Source: Bacteroidales bacterium | GTDB taxonomy: Bacteria > Bacteroidota > Bacteroidia > Bacteroidales > P3 | Assembly (NCBI GenBank): GCA_016296345.1 | Contig: JAEDJL010000016.1 | Span: forward strand, 1-41,918 | DNA: 41,918 nucleotides | Direction of reading: 5' to 3' | Part shown: one piece after another, positions 8,326 through 17,393 of the stretch | Numbering within the stretch: the stretch's first letter is position 1 | Layout of the letters: each line of letters begins with the position of its first letter | Translations under genes and position numbers: made by a program | The notes under the pieces: generated by a model | What the model saw: the letters and a program-made list of their open reading frames with translations, nothing else | Told to the model about the DNA's origin: nothing | Databases searched by the model: none

Positions 8326-9513
8326 ATGGATACAACGCAGGGCAAAACCTTTAAGATGATTGCCAAAACCATGTTCGGATTGGAAGAGGTGTTGGCAAAA
8401 GAGTTGGAAGCAATAGGAGCAGAAAACATAGAAATTCTCAGAAGAGCCGTCAGCTTTGAGGGAGACATGGTTTTGCTTTACAGAGCCAACTATTGCCTCA
8501 GGACAGCTTTGAGTATATTGAAGCCGATAGCCGTTTTTGAGGCAAATAACGAACATCAACTCTACCAAAACGTCTATCAAATCAAATGGGAGCGGTATAT
8601 GAACTGCGATGCCAAGATTTTCATAGACAATTCTGTGAACAGCACGATTTTTACTCACTCTTTGTATGCCTCGCAAAAGACAAAAGACGCAATATGCGAC
8701 CGTTTTCGTAAAATGTTTAACTGTCGTCCCATGGTCAGCAAGGAAGATTATGACATCAAGTTGAACCTTCACATCTATGAAAACATGGTTACCATATCTT
8801 TGGACGCCTCGGGAGAGAGCCTGCACAAGAGAAACTATCGCAAAAACAACGGACAAGCACCTTTGAACGAAGTTACTGCTGCAGGATTGATACAACTGAG
8901 CGGCTGGGAGAAGGATTGCAACTTCTTTGACCCCATGTGCGGAAGCGGAACTCTGCTTATCGAGGCAGCAATGTATGCTTACAACATTCCTGCTCAGTAT
9001 TACAGAAGACGCTTTGCCTTTACAAAGTGGTTTGACTTCTCATTGCCCGAATGGAAAAGGGTGCAAGAAGAAGAGAACAAGAAGATTTGCGATTTTGACT
9101 ACTTGATTTGGGGAAGCGATGTGTCTCAAAGTGCAATCAACGAGGCAAAAGAGAACATCAACTTTGCCAAGCTGCACAAAGACATAGAGCTTTTCCGCTG
9201 TCCTGTCGAAGAACAGATGCCTCCCGAAGGCAAAACTCTTGTGATAACAAACCCTCCATACGGAGAGAGAATTGAAGTTGAGGACATCATTGCCCTATAT
9301 GAGCGTATAGGAACAGCTTTCAAATCAAAATATGAGGGAAATGTTGCATGGGTTATTTCTTCTGATTTGTTCGCACTGAAAAAGATAGGACTGAAACCAA
9401 GCAAGAAGCTGACGATTTACAATTCCAACTTGGAATGTCGCTTTTGCAGATTTGATTTATACCACGGCAGCAAGAAAGCAAGCAAGCAAAAAACAGACAA
9501 TATAGAGCTTTGA
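8326..9513 (+). CDS. THUMP-domain rRNA (guanine-N2) methyltransferase, RlmL-like
   Basis: A 395-residue cytoplasmic enzyme. The N-terminal ferredoxin-like plus THUMP region (about 1-160) binds RNA. The catalytic Rossmann domain has DPMCGSGT at 202-209 (SAM site) and the N2-methylating motif NPPYG at 309-313. It matches the RlmL half of the E. coli RlmKL fusion, which makes m2G2445 in 23S rRNA; the RlmK half is absent, as is usual outside gammaproteobacteria. The function as 23S G2445 methyltransferase is inferred from family. It is the last gene of the run from 4237; the intergenic region after it holds a palindromic array. Confidence 0.9.
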   Translation: MDTTQGKTFKMIAKTMFGLEEVLAKELEAIGAENIEILRRAVSFEGDMVLLYRANYCLRTALSILKPIAVFEANNEHQLYQNVYQIKWERYMNCDAKIFIDNSVNSTIFTHSLYASQKTKDAICDRFRKMFNCRPMVSKEDYDIKLNLHIYENMVTISLDASGESLHKRNYRKNNGQAPLNEVTAAGLIQLSGWEKDCNFFDPMCGSGTLLIEAAMYAYNIPAQYYRRRFAFTKWFDFSLPEWKRVQEEENKKICDFDYLIWGSDVSQSAINEAKENINFAKLHKDIELFRCPVEEQMPPEGKTLVITNPPYGERIEVEDIIALYERIGTAFKSKYEGNVAWVISSDLFALKKIGLKPSKKLTIYNSNLECRFCRFDLYHGSKKASKQKTDNIEL

Positions 9514-9541
9514 TTTTCAGATATTTGAAATCATCAAAATA

Positions 9542-9640
9542 AATCGCCGTTTCATTTTTCCGAAACGTCGTTTTGCTCAAATAAAACGTCGTTTTGGTAT
9601 TGCCCAAACGCCGTTTTATAATCGGGGCTTTTGCAAAAGC
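9542..9640. repeat. Palindromic array A (four 21-bp-phased units) and adjacent palindrome
   Basis: Units of the form AAACG-n-CGTTT are centred at 9547, 9568, 9589 and 9611, that is 21, 21 and 22 bp apart. Two have T at the centre (AAACGTCGTTT). The spacer at 9574-9583 is TGCTCAAATA. After the array is a perfect 14-bp palindrome GCTTTTGCAAAAGC (9627-9640). The array lies 3' of the RlmL-like gene and upstream of the promoter at 9696. No convincing T-run follows the units, so a terminator role is doubtful. Confidence 0.85.
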
Positions 9641-9695
9641 AACAATAATTGTCGAATAAACTGCCTATTTTTATGGTCGTTATTCTATTTTTTTG

Positions 9696-9704
9696 TACAT
9701 TTGC
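9696..9704 (+). promoter_or_regulatory. Promoter -7 box for the T9SS/exbB operon
   Basis: TACATTTGC fits the Bacteroidota -7 consensus, 51 nt before the ATG at 9756. A clear -33 element is not visible. Confidence 0.6.
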
Positions 9705-9755
9705 AACTGCGTATTGTAGTGTTTGTCTGCAATATCGCCCTAAAATATTGAAGAT

Positions 9756-11261
9756 ATGAAGAAAAATTTGTTATTGTTTTTGGCGATTGTAATGCTCGGT
9801 TCGCTTGTCGTTTTCGGACAAGACCCTGTCATTACAATGGATAGTTGTACCAATATTACTTTTTCACAAGTCAAGTTTTACGGAAACCTTGTCGATAAAG
9901 GCACTTGGACTGTAAACGGAAGGGGATTTATATATTCTCAAAACCCTGTGCCGACAAAGAATAACGGAACGGTAAAAGCCGTGAGCGGAACAGCACTCGG
10001 CTCTTTCAATTCGACTATCAATACTCTGCAACCTTCAACAACTTATTACGTCAGGTCGTTTGTAAGGAGGGGAACGACAGATACAGTTTATTCTCAGACA
10101 ATTCTCAGCTTTACAACGGCAGCTGCAACTCCTCCTACCTTTACAACGCCTATTATATCGAACATAGGTTTGGTTGATGCTTCCTTTGCGTGCGAGCTGA
10201 CAAGCAAAGGAGATGCCACTTTGCAGACAGCAGCAGCTGCAAAGGGATTTGTTTATTCCACAACGCCAAATCCTACTTACAACAATTACAGAGTGAATGC
10301 CACAACTTCGGGTTCGACCCCTCCTATACAAATGACAGCCGACGTAACAGGTCTTGCCTCGGGAACGCTTTACTATGTGAGAGCGTTTTATATTGTGAAA
10401 TATGGCTCTGCTGCGTACGATACAATTTATTCACCTCAGGTAACCTTTACCACACAACACGCTTGTGGCAATCCTCCTTTCGGAGTTTCGATAAGCGATG
10501 TTGATATTACCGAAGCCACAGTTCAATTTAACAAAGCTTTGGGGCAGGCTCGTTGGGAAATAGACTATGGTTTTGTGGGTCATAACGCAGGAGAAGGACA
10601 ATCAATCGAAGTTACAGACACCGTGGCAACCCTTACCAACCTTGAGGGAGGACGTTCTTACTCTGTTTTTGTGAGAGCGGTATGTGGCAATACTTACAGC
10701 GATTGGTCTGAAATAAGAACCTTTACCACCGTTGCACCACCTTGTGCAGGCGTAAGCGGAATACATACAAGAGAAGTAGGCTATTCTTCTGTCAAAATCG
10801 AATGGACACCCGGCAGTATGAGCCAGACAAGGTGGGAAGTCGTCTTTGCAAAAGCAACAGAGGCTTTGCCGCAAACGGGAGTTATCGTAGAGGGTTCGCC
10901 ACTCTTCTCTCCGATAGGATTAACACCCCAAACAGCATACAAATTGAAGATAAGAGCAATCTGTACCGACATAGAAAGTATGTGGAGCGACGAATTTACT
11001 TTCAATACCATACAACAAGGCTTGGAAGATGTCGAACAACAATCAATAGGAGTGTATCCAAATCCTTCGACAGGCTATGTGAAGTTTGACAAAGGAGACA
11101 TCGAAGTTGAGGAATGGGAAATAAGAGACATAAACGGAAGAGTTGTAGCCGAGGGAATACTATTGCCCGAGGGTTTTGACTTTGAAGGAAAGAAGGGAAT
11201 GTTCTTTGTCTATTTCACAACAGCCTTTGGACATCAAATTGAGAAAATAATAGTAAGATAA
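9756..11261 (+). CDS. T9SS-secreted fibronectin type III protein
   Basis: A 501-residue secreted protein. It has a signal peptide (1-21, ending VVFGQ). Two ~105-residue FN3-like modules follow (about 23-128 and 129-240), each ending in a TTYYVRSFV- or LYYVRAFY-type strand and an FTT motif. Two Cys-bearing FN3 modules come next (about 243-330 and 331-425; YSVFVRAVCG, YKLKIRAICTD). The C-terminal type A sorting domain begins VYPNPSTGYVKF and ends KIIVR. It should be exported by T9SS and attached to the surface; a binding function is likely but the ligand is unknown. The start of exbB is only 20 nt downstream with no terminator between them, so it is probably co-transcribed with the TonB energy-transduction genes. 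Confidence 0.85.
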   Translation: MKKNLLLFLAIVMLGSLVVFGQDPVITMDSCTNITFSQVKFYGNLVDKGTWTVNGRGFIYSQNPVPTKNNGTVKAVSGTALGSFNSTINTLQPSTTYYVRSFVRRGTTDTVYSQTILSFTTAAATPPTFTTPIISNIGLVDASFACELTSKGDATLQTAAAAKGFVYSTTPNPTYNNYRVNATTSGSTPPIQMTADVTGLASGTLYYVRAFYIVKYGSAAYDTIYSPQVTFTTQHACGNPPFGVSISDVDITEATVQFNKALGQARWEIDYGFVGHNAGEGQSIEVTDTVATLTNLEGGRSYSVFVRAVCGNTYSDWSEIRTFTTVAPPCAGVSGIHTREVGYSSVKIEWTPGSMSQTRWEVVFAKATEALPQTGVIVEGSPLFSPIGLTPQTAYKLKIRAICTDIESMWSDEFTFNTIQQGLEDVEQQSIGVYPNPSTGYVKFDKGDIEVEEWEIRDINGRVVAEGILLPEGFDFEGKKGMFFVYFTTAFGHQIEKIIVR

Positions 11262-11281
11262 TTCTAAAAAACACAAATCAA

Positions 11282-11977
11282 ATGTTGGCGAATGTACTTT
11301 TGCAAATACAGACAGCAGGAGCCGAAGTGGCAACTCAGGCAGCTGAAACAACAGCTAAACTAAACATCTTCTCGTTGGCAGTCAAGGGAGGCTGGATAAT
11401 GATAGTCCTTGCCCTTGTTTCCATAGTTGCAGTCTATATCTTTGTGGAGAGATTTTTGGCTTTGAAGAAAGCACTCAAAGAAGACGTGAACTTTATGGAC
11501 AATGTGAAAGACTGCATTCACAAAGGAGACTTGCAAGGAGCCAAACGCATAGCACAAAACAACGATTCACCAATCGGAAGAATGATTGGAAAAGGACTAT
11601 CGAGGCTCGGCAGACCGCTAAATGACATAAATCAGGCAATAGAAAACGTAGGCAAGTTGGAAGTTGCACGATTGGAGAGCGGTGTTTCTATGGTCGGAAC
11701 GATTGCAGCCTTAGGTCCGTCTCTCGGATTTTTGGGAACGGTAACAGGAATGGTCAAAGCGTTTTTCGATATGAGTACCGCAGGCAACAATATCGACATT
11801 CAGTTGCTTTCAAGCGGTATTTATGAAGCAATGGTTACCACTGTCGGAGGATTGATTGTAGGAATTATTGCCAATTTCCTTTATAGCATTTTGGTAGGAC
11901 AAATAAACAAGATTGTATTCATGCTTGAGGCTCGAACAATGGAGTTTATGGATTTGTTGCATGAGCCTGCTCAATAA
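11282..11977 (+). CDS. exbB: MotA/TolQ/ExbB proton channel protein
   Basis: A 231-residue inner-membrane protein with three membrane segments (about 35-55, 140-160 and 185-205) and the family signature in the last two (ALGPSLGFLGTVTGMVKAF, TTVGGLIVGIIANFLYS). With ExbD it forms the proton-driven motor that energises TonB at the outer membrane. It is followed 11 nt later by exbD and then tonB, the standard order. TolQ is the alternative, but no tolB or pal gene is adjacent. Confidence 0.92.
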   Translation: MLANVLLQIQTAGAEVATQAAETTAKLNIFSLAVKGGWIMIVLALVSIVAVYIFVERFLALKKALKEDVNFMDNVKDCIHKGDLQGAKRIAQNNDSPIGRMIGKGLSRLGRPLNDINQAIENVGKLEVARLESGVSMVGTIAALGPSLGFLGTVTGMVKAFFDMSTAGNNIDIQLLSSGIYEAMVTTVGGLIVGIIANFLYSILVGQINKIVFMLEARTMEFMDLLHEPAQ

Positions 11978-11988
11978 GATGAATCGTT

Positions 11989-12399
11989 ATGATACAGACG
12001 CGAAATAAGATAGACCCAAATTTTAATTCGTCTTCAATGTCGGATTTGGTCTTTTTGCTGCTGATATTCTTCATGCTGACTTCGACGCTTATAAGTCCCA
12101 ATGCGATAAAGCTCCTTTTGCCAAAAAGCACAAGCGGACAGACAATGGCAAAGCAAAATGTTATTGTTTCGATTGACGAAAACAATCACTTCTTTGTCGA
12201 AAACAACGAAGTAAGCGAGCAGGAGCTTCCCGATGTAATAGGAGCTTTGCTTGAGGGAGTGGACGACGGAACGGTCAAATTACACTCCGATGCCACTGTT
12301 GCGGTACAATATGTGGTCAAAGTCATAGATGCGGTAAACAAAGTGAACTCCCGACAAGGCAAAAAGCACAAAGTAATTTTGGCAACGCAAGCAGAGTAA
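11989..12399 (+). CDS. exbD: ExbD/TolR biopolymer transport protein
   Basis: A 136-residue protein with a short cytoplasmic N-terminus, a single membrane helix (about 18-38, MSDLVFLLLIFFMLTS) and a periplasmic domain (50-136). Asp19 at the membrane entrance is the conserved proton-carrying aspartate of ExbD/TolR. It works with ExbB to transduce proton-motive force to TonB. It lies between exbB and tonB with gaps of 11 and 3 nt. Bacteroidota loci often carry two exbD copies; only one is present here. Confidence 0.9.
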   Translation: MIQTRNKIDPNFNSSSMSDLVFLLLIFFMLTSTLISPNAIKLLLPKSTSGQTMAKQNVIVSIDENNHFFVENNEVSEQELPDVIGALLEGVDDGTVKLHSDATVAVQYVVKVIDAVNKVNSRQGKKHKVILATQAE

Positions 12400-12402
12400 G
12401 TT

Positions 12403-13122
12403 ATGATACCATATAAGTTGATTGGTTTAATCGTTTCTATTGTTGCACATGGCTTGTTGGTTTTGTGTTTGCTCCTTATGGGCTTGCGATACCCCGATCC
12501 GCCACCTCCCGAACTCGGAGTTGAAATGGATATGGGAGAGTTTAGCGACGTGGGATCAGACTTGGAACACGCAGCCGAGGGAGGCGAAGATTTGTCTTCC
12601 GAAAGTTCTTATGCCAATGACGACAACAGTGAACTCACTCAACAAAGCGAGGACGTACCTCTTACAAGCAAAAAAACACCTTCCCCGACCAAGAACAAAA
12701 AGAAGCCGAAGGATAATGTCAAACCTCAATCCGACGAAACAAAAGTCGATCAGAATGCTTTGTTTACAAAAGGCAGAGTAAAGAAAGGCAGTGGCGGAAG
12801 CACAGGAGTAGGAGAGGGAAGCGGCAAAGGCAGTGGCGGAGAAGGAGGAGGCTGTGGCATATCTTTCTCTCTTGAGGGCAGAGGTTCAAAGAACCTTCAT
12901 GAACCTACTGCAACTTCTTCTGAAAAAGGAAAGATAGTGGTCAAAATAAATGTAGATCAAGAAGGAAATGTTGTATCTGCCACGGCAGTCTTGCGAAGCT
13001 CTACTTTGTGGGATACAAACCTTTTGAGACGATGCGAACAGGCTGCAAAGAAATCCAAATTTACCGCAAATCCTGACGCACCCGAGCTTCAAGGGGGTAC
13101 AATCACCTATATATGGAGGTAA
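12403..13122 (+). CDS. tonB: TonB-like energy transducer
   Basis: A 239-residue protein. The N-terminal membrane anchor (about 5-27) includes the His of the TonB helix (SIVAHGLLVLCLLL). A long charged and Ser/Lys/Pro-rich periplasmic linker (30-125) follows, then a glycine-rich stretch (GSGGSTGVGEGSGKGSGG). The C-terminal TonB-like domain (about 165-239) contains GKIVVKINVDQEGNVVSA and ends ITYIWR. It would couple the ExbBD motor to TonB-dependent outer-membrane receptors. The linker lacks the Pro-Glu/Pro-Lys repeats of enterobacterial TonB, which is common in Bacteroidota. A 22-bp imperfect duplication overlaps the gene's 3' end. Confidence 0.85.
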   Translation: MIPYKLIGLIVSIVAHGLLVLCLLLMGLRYPDPPPPELGVEMDMGEFSDVGSDLEHAAEGGEDLSSESSYANDDNSELTQQSEDVPLTSKKTPSPTKNKKKPKDNVKPQSDETKVDQNALFTKGRVKKGSGGSTGVGEGSGKGSGGEGGGCGISFSLEGRGSKNLHEPTATSSEKGKIVVKINVDQEGNVVSATAVLRSSTLWDTNLLRRCEQAAKKSKFTANPDAPELQGGTITYIWR

Positions 13123-13144
13123 AATCACCTATATATTCAGATAA
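13101..13144 (+). repeat. 22-bp imperfect tandem duplication at the tonB stop
   Basis: Two tandem 22-nt units, 13101-13122 and 13123-13144, share AATCACCTATATAT and differ at 3 of 22 positions. The first contains the last tonB codons and its TAA stop; the second is noncoding. It looks like a local duplication. Confidence 0.7.
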
Positions 13145-13170
13145 TACTCCATATTCAAAATCTTATTTCG

Positions 13171-14394
13171 ATGAGAATACTTCATACTTCCGACTTTCAC
13201 ATCGGCAAAAAACTCTATTCTCGCGAGCGAACAGACGAACAGCAGGCATTCTTGGAAGAATTGTCGGCTGTTTGCGAGCAAGAAAAGATTGATATTGTGC
13301 TTGTGGCAGGAGATTTGTTCGATACATTCAATCCATCGGTCGCTTCGATGAGGTTGTTGTACGATTCTCTCTGCAAGCTGTCCGATTCGGGCAAAAGGGT
13401 CGTCATTGCAATAGCAGGAAATCACGACTCTGCCGACCGAATTGATATGCCCGAGAGCTTTGCAAGGCGAAACGGTGTGTTCTTTTCAGGAAACTTTGAC
13501 AGCGTTCAAGAACCCATGAAGCTCAACGAGCGTATCACAATAGAGAAAACAGCACCCGGATATATGCAGTTGCGATTTGCCGATTACGACTACCCTTTTC
13601 AGCTTGTCTTGACGCCTTTTGTAAACGAGCAGAGGCTGAAAACCTATTTTGAGCAAGGCAATGAAGAGCAACTTTTGAGAGATTATTTGCAAAACTCTTG
13701 GCAACAGACCTTGGAAAGTAATGCTTCTGAAAGAGGGGTCAAGGTTTTGATGACACATCTTTTCGTTTTGGAGAACGAAGACGACCAAAGGAGCGAACCC
13801 GAAGACGAAAACGCCATAAATATAGGAGGATTGTCTGCAATATATTCGGAGAACATACCGCAAGAGGTGCAATATACAGCCTTGGGACACCTACATCGTT
13901 GTCAGAAAGTGGGTCATAGAGAAATATGGTACAGCGGCAGTCCTCTGGCATATAGTTTCAGTGAAGACGAACAGCAAAAATACTTCCTGATTGCCGACAT
14001 CGAACCCGAAAAAAGCCCTATTGTTCGCAAACACAAGATAGAAAGCGGACTGCCAATCAAAAATTTGGTTGCTTTGGGTGTCGAAGATGCTCTCACACAG
14101 CTGCAAGACAATCAAGATTATTGGGTACAGCTTCATTTGAAAACCCCTGTTGCAATATCATACGAGCAAACCACCATGCTCAATGAGGCTCACCCACATC
14201 TAATTCAAATCATTCCCGAAATAGAGAGCGAAGACGATGTGCCAAGCAGGGCAGGCAGAATTGTCGAACTTCAAGACAAGCCTGTCGAATTGTTCACAGA
14301 GTATTACAAAAGCACCAACAAAGGACAAGAACCCTCACAAGAATTGGTGGATTTGTTCAAAGAAATAATCAATCGCAAGAATGAAACCGATTAA
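13171..14394 (+). CDS. sbcD: Exonuclease SbcCD subunit D
   Basis: A 407-residue Mre11-type nuclease subunit. The metallophosphoesterase motifs are in order: D8-x-H10 (HTSDFHIG), AGDLFDTFNPS, AGNHDSAD and ALGHLHRCQ, which together bind two manganese ions. A C-terminal capping and SbcC-binding region follows (about 280-407). With SbcC it cuts hairpins and blocked or palindromic DNA ends. The stop overlaps the sbcC start by 14 nt, so the subunits are translationally coupled. It follows tonB by 48 nt with no terminator visible, so it may be read from the same transcript. Confidence 0.95.
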   Translation: MRILHTSDFHIGKKLYSRERTDEQQAFLEELSAVCEQEKIDIVLVAGDLFDTFNPSVASMRLLYDSLCKLSDSGKRVVIAIAGNHDSADRIDMPESFARRNGVFFSGNFDSVQEPMKLNERITIEKTAPGYMQLRFADYDYPFQLVLTPFVNEQRLKTYFEQGNEEQLLRDYLQNSWQQTLESNASERGVKVLMTHLFVLENEDDQRSEPEDENAINIGGLSAIYSENIPQEVQYTALGHLHRCQKVGHREIWYSGSPLAYSFSEDEQQKYFLIADIEPEKSPIVRKHKIESGLPIKNLVALGVEDALTQLQDNQDYWVQLHLKTPVAISYEQTTMLNEAHPHLIQIIPEIESEDDVPSRAGRIVELQDKPVELFTEYYKSTNKGQEPSQELVDLFKEIINRKNETD

Positions 14395-17377
14395 ACTAAG
14401 CCTTGAGGGAGTGTTCTCCTATCGCACAAGGCAGGAAATAGATTTCACAAAACTATCTTCCGAAGGCATATTCGGCATATTTGGAAACACAGGCAGCGGA
14501 AAGTCGTCCATTGTGGAGGCAATCATATTTGCCTTGTACGGAAAGACAGACCGAGTGAGCGGAAAGCAAGCAGACCTTATCAACTTGCAGAGTAACAAAG
14601 CCACAATAGACTTTGAGTTTGAGGTATCGGGCAAGGCATATCGTGTTGTGGTAACTCTTTCTCGCACAAGCTCGGGTCATTCTACCAAAAGACTGTTTTA
14701 CCAAAAGACAGAGGGGCAATACAGAGCGATAGAGGAGAAAACAGGCGGAGAACAGCTCACGGGGCTTTCGTATGACAACTTTTGCCGAGTGGTAATTATC
14801 CCTCAGGGAAAATTTCAAGACTTTCTGACACTCACAAACGGCGAGCGAACCAAGATGCTCAAAGATATATTTCCCTCACTCAAAAAATACGACTTGTCGA
14901 ATACCCTCAAAGCAATGAGAGACGCAACCTCGGAAGAGCAAAGAGAAAGAACAGGACAGCTAAGCACCTATTCGGAATATACAATCGATGCTTTGAGCGA
15001 AAAAAAAGAGCAGTATGACCTTGTGCAGGAGCAATACAAGGAGTTGGAAGACCTTACCAAAAAATTGAAAGAGGACTTGGAGGGCAGAAAGTCATTGTTT
15101 GATGCTTTCAAAAAGCAGGAAGAACTATCTCAAAATCTCAATCGTCTCAAACAAGACGAAGAAAACATTCTCGCTCTTCAAACCCGATTGGAACAATACA
15201 GGAAAACCAACAGAGTGTTCGGCAGGTTGCTCTCAAAGTATGACGATTTGCTTTTGCGAAAGAAAAGAACAACCGATTTGTTTGAGAAGCTCTCCCTGCA
15301 AGTTGCAGACTTGGAGAAGAAAAAGAAGAGCTTGGAAGAAGAGCTTGCCGCTTTGCAAAAAGAAGACGAGCAAACGCCTTCTCAGCAGAAGGAAGCAGAC
15401 AACTTAATGACCCTTGCCGCCTTGCGAGAGCTTGAAAGCAAAATGGCAACTCTCGACAAAGAAATGGAAAAGCAACAGAAAAGACTTGAAAACGGCAAGG
15501 CGTGTGTTGCAGAAGAAGAAAAAAAGAAACAAATAAAGGAAAAGGAGATTGCAGACAAGGAAAGCAGGTTGTTGGACGCCGAAGAGTTCCGACAAGTCAG
15601 AGATTGGTTTGCAAAAAGTCAGAGTTTGAATGAAACTCTTGCACGATTGGAAAAGGAAAAGCAAGCCTTGGTCGAGAAAACTGCCGAATGTCTTGTTCCT
15701 TTTGCAGATGTAAATCACGACAAGCCCGAAGCAGAGCTTCGACAGAGGCAGAAAGACATCGAAGAGCAAATATCGAGGGCAGAAAACTTGCTTTCGGACT
15801 ACAATGTGAAGCAGGCGTTGTGCCAATACTCCAAAGCACTTGCCTCAAACGAGCCTTGTCCGTTGTGTGGCAGTCTTTCTCACCCTCACCCTGCCGAGTT
15901 GGCAGATGTAGATGAGCATTTGAGACAAATCAAATCGACAATCAAAGACCTCAAAGCTCAAAAGGACATCATGGCAAAGGCGATTGCCTCTCTTGCTTCT
16001 TACTCCGAACAAATCAAATCGAAACAAGAGCAAATCAACTCTTTGCAACAAGAAATCGAAACTCACAAACGACAATTTGTTTGGACAAACTACCTTGGTA
16101 AAACTTGTTCGGAGATAACTCAAATGGAGAATGAGGACATCAAGTTGCAAGGCGAGCTGAAAGAACTCCGAACTGCCTTGGCTGCAACAAGCGAAAACAT
16201 AAGGAAATACTCCGAAGCACTAAAACAAATTGAAGCCTCGGTCGAACAGTCTCGAAATACATTTGCCACAGATTGCGGAAGAAGAGAAGAACTTGGCAAA
16301 GACCTTGACAGAGAGTTCGTTTTGCAATATGCACAACTTGATGTAAATCAGATAAATGAGCAAAGGCAAAAATTACTCGCCGTTTTGGCTGAACGAAACG
16401 CCGTTTTGGCTGAACGAAACGCCGTTTTATTTGAGCAAAACGCCGTTTTATCCAAGCGTGAGGGCGAAAGAAATTCCTGCAAGCAAAATTTGGACTTAAT
16501 TATCAGAGAAACAGCCGAATGTGAGAGCGAAATCGAAAAGCAAATCACCGACGGTGGTTTTCAAAGTTTGGAAAGCGTGAGACAGATACTCTCTTTGTCG
16601 TTTGACGAAGACGAAGCACAAAAACAGATTGAACGATTTAACCGACAGATGACCGAATTTTCCACCCGACTTGCCACCTTGATAGAACAAACCGCAGGCA
16701 AAGACCGTCCGAAAGAAGAAAACATAAAAGCAGACGAACAAACACTCTCACAGAAAGAAAAAGAATTTAATCTGTGCCTCAAAAACAAAGGCAGAATTGA
16801 GGGAGAGATAAGCCTTTTTGAGACAAAACTATCCCAAAAGGTCGAGTTAGAAAAAGAAATGAAGAAAATAGAAGCCCGACTTGAAGCAATGAACAAATTG
16901 TCCTTGATGTTCAAAGGCGACAAGTTCATTCAATTTATTTCGACCGTCTATTTGGAGCAGCTGTGTGCAAAAGCCAACGAGAGATTGCGAATAATTACAA
17001 ACAACAAATTTGCTCTTCGCTATATGGAAGAGAACTTTGAGGTTGTCGATAACCTGAGCGGAGGCAAGACACGCTCGTTAAAGACCCTTAGCGGAGGGCA
17101 GATATTTCAAGCATCGCTCTGTATGGCATTGGCACTTGTCGATACAATACGGCTAAACTCCGACACAAGGGAAGATTTCTTCTTTTTGGACGAAGGGTTC
17201 GGTACTCAGGACAATGAAAGCATAGACTTGATATTCAAATCTTTGGTTTCGCTCCGACAAGAGAACAAAATTGTGGGTCTTATCAGCCACAGCGAAGCTC
17301 TGAAAGAGAAAATATCTTCCAACATCGCTGTAAGGCTCTACCAAAACGAAGGAAGCCTGATAGAAAATAATTATTAG
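14381..17377 (+). CDS. sbcC: Exonuclease SbcCD subunit C (Rad50-like ATPase)
   Basis: A 998-residue SMC-like ATPase. The N-terminal Walker A motif is GNTGSGKSS (35-43). A long coiled coil then has a zinc hook, C493-P-L-C496, at its tip. The C-terminal lobe has the ABC signature LSGGQ and Walker B FFFLDEGFG. It dimerises through the hook and, with SbcD, processes DNA ends, hairpins and palindromes. The descending coil (residues 666-690) contains a near-perfect heptad repeat (LAERNAV, LAERNAV, LFEQNAV) encoded by the same 21-bp palindromic array found between genes elsewhere in the window. The length is within the usual range. It starts inside the end of sbcD. Confidence 0.95.
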   Translation: MKPIKLSLEGVFSYRTRQEIDFTKLSSEGIFGIFGNTGSGKSSIVEAIIFALYGKTDRVSGKQADLINLQSNKATIDFEFEVSGKAYRVVVTLSRTSSGHSTKRLFYQKTEGQYRAIEEKTGGEQLTGLSYDNFCRVVIIPQGKFQDFLTLTNGERTKMLKDIFPSLKKYDLSNTLKAMRDATSEEQRERTGQLSTYSEYTIDALSEKKEQYDLVQEQYKELEDLTKKLKEDLEGRKSLFDAFKKQEELSQNLNRLKQDEENILALQTRLEQYRKTNRVFGRLLSKYDDLLLRKKRTTDLFEKLSLQVADLEKKKKSLEEELAALQKEDEQTPSQQKEADNLMTLAALRELESKMATLDKEMEKQQKRLENGKACVAEEEKKKQIKEKEIADKESRLLDAEEFRQVRDWFAKSQSLNETLARLEKEKQALVEKTAECLVPFADVNHDKPEAELRQRQKDIEEQISRAENLLSDYNVKQALCQYSKALASNEPCPLCGSLSHPHPAELADVDEHLRQIKSTIKDLKAQKDIMAKAIASLASYSEQIKSKQEQINSLQQEIETHKRQFVWTNYLGKTCSEITQMENEDIKLQGELKELRTALAATSENIRKYSEALKQIEASVEQSRNTFATDCGRREELGKDLDREFVLQYAQLDVNQINEQRQKLLAVLAERNAVLAERNAVLFEQNAVLSKREGERNSCKQNLDLIIRETAECESEIEKQITDGGFQSLESVRQILSLSFDEDEAQKQIERFNRQMTEFSTRLATLIEQTAGKDRPKEENIKADEQTLSQKEKEFNLCLKNKGRIEGEISLFETKLSQKVELEKEMKKIEARLEAMNKLSLMFKGDKFIQFISTVYLEQLCAKANERLRIITNNKFALRYMEENFEVVDNLSGGKTRSLKTLSGGQIFQASLCMALALVDTIRLNSDTREDFFFLDEGFGTQDNESIDLIFKSLVSLRQENKIVGLISHSEALKEKISSNIAVRLYQNEGSLIENNY
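16375..16448 (+). repeat. Intragenic copy of the 21-bp palindromic array, in frame in sbcC
   Basis: Units with core CGCCG are centred at 16380, 16401, 16422 and 16443, exactly 21 bp apart. The last three are complete AAACGCCGTTT units; the first keeps only its right arm. Spacers are TGGCTGAACG (twice) and TATTTGAGCA. The latter is the exact reverse complement of the array A spacer at 9574-9583. The array keeps the frame and encodes heptads of the coiled coil. Confidence 0.9.
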
Positions 17378-17393
17378 AGTGGCAGAGTGTTCG

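Noticed and set aside
9542..9616. CRISPR array
   Set aside because: The repeats are only 11 bp, the spacers are 10 bp and recur between arrays, and no cas gene is present.
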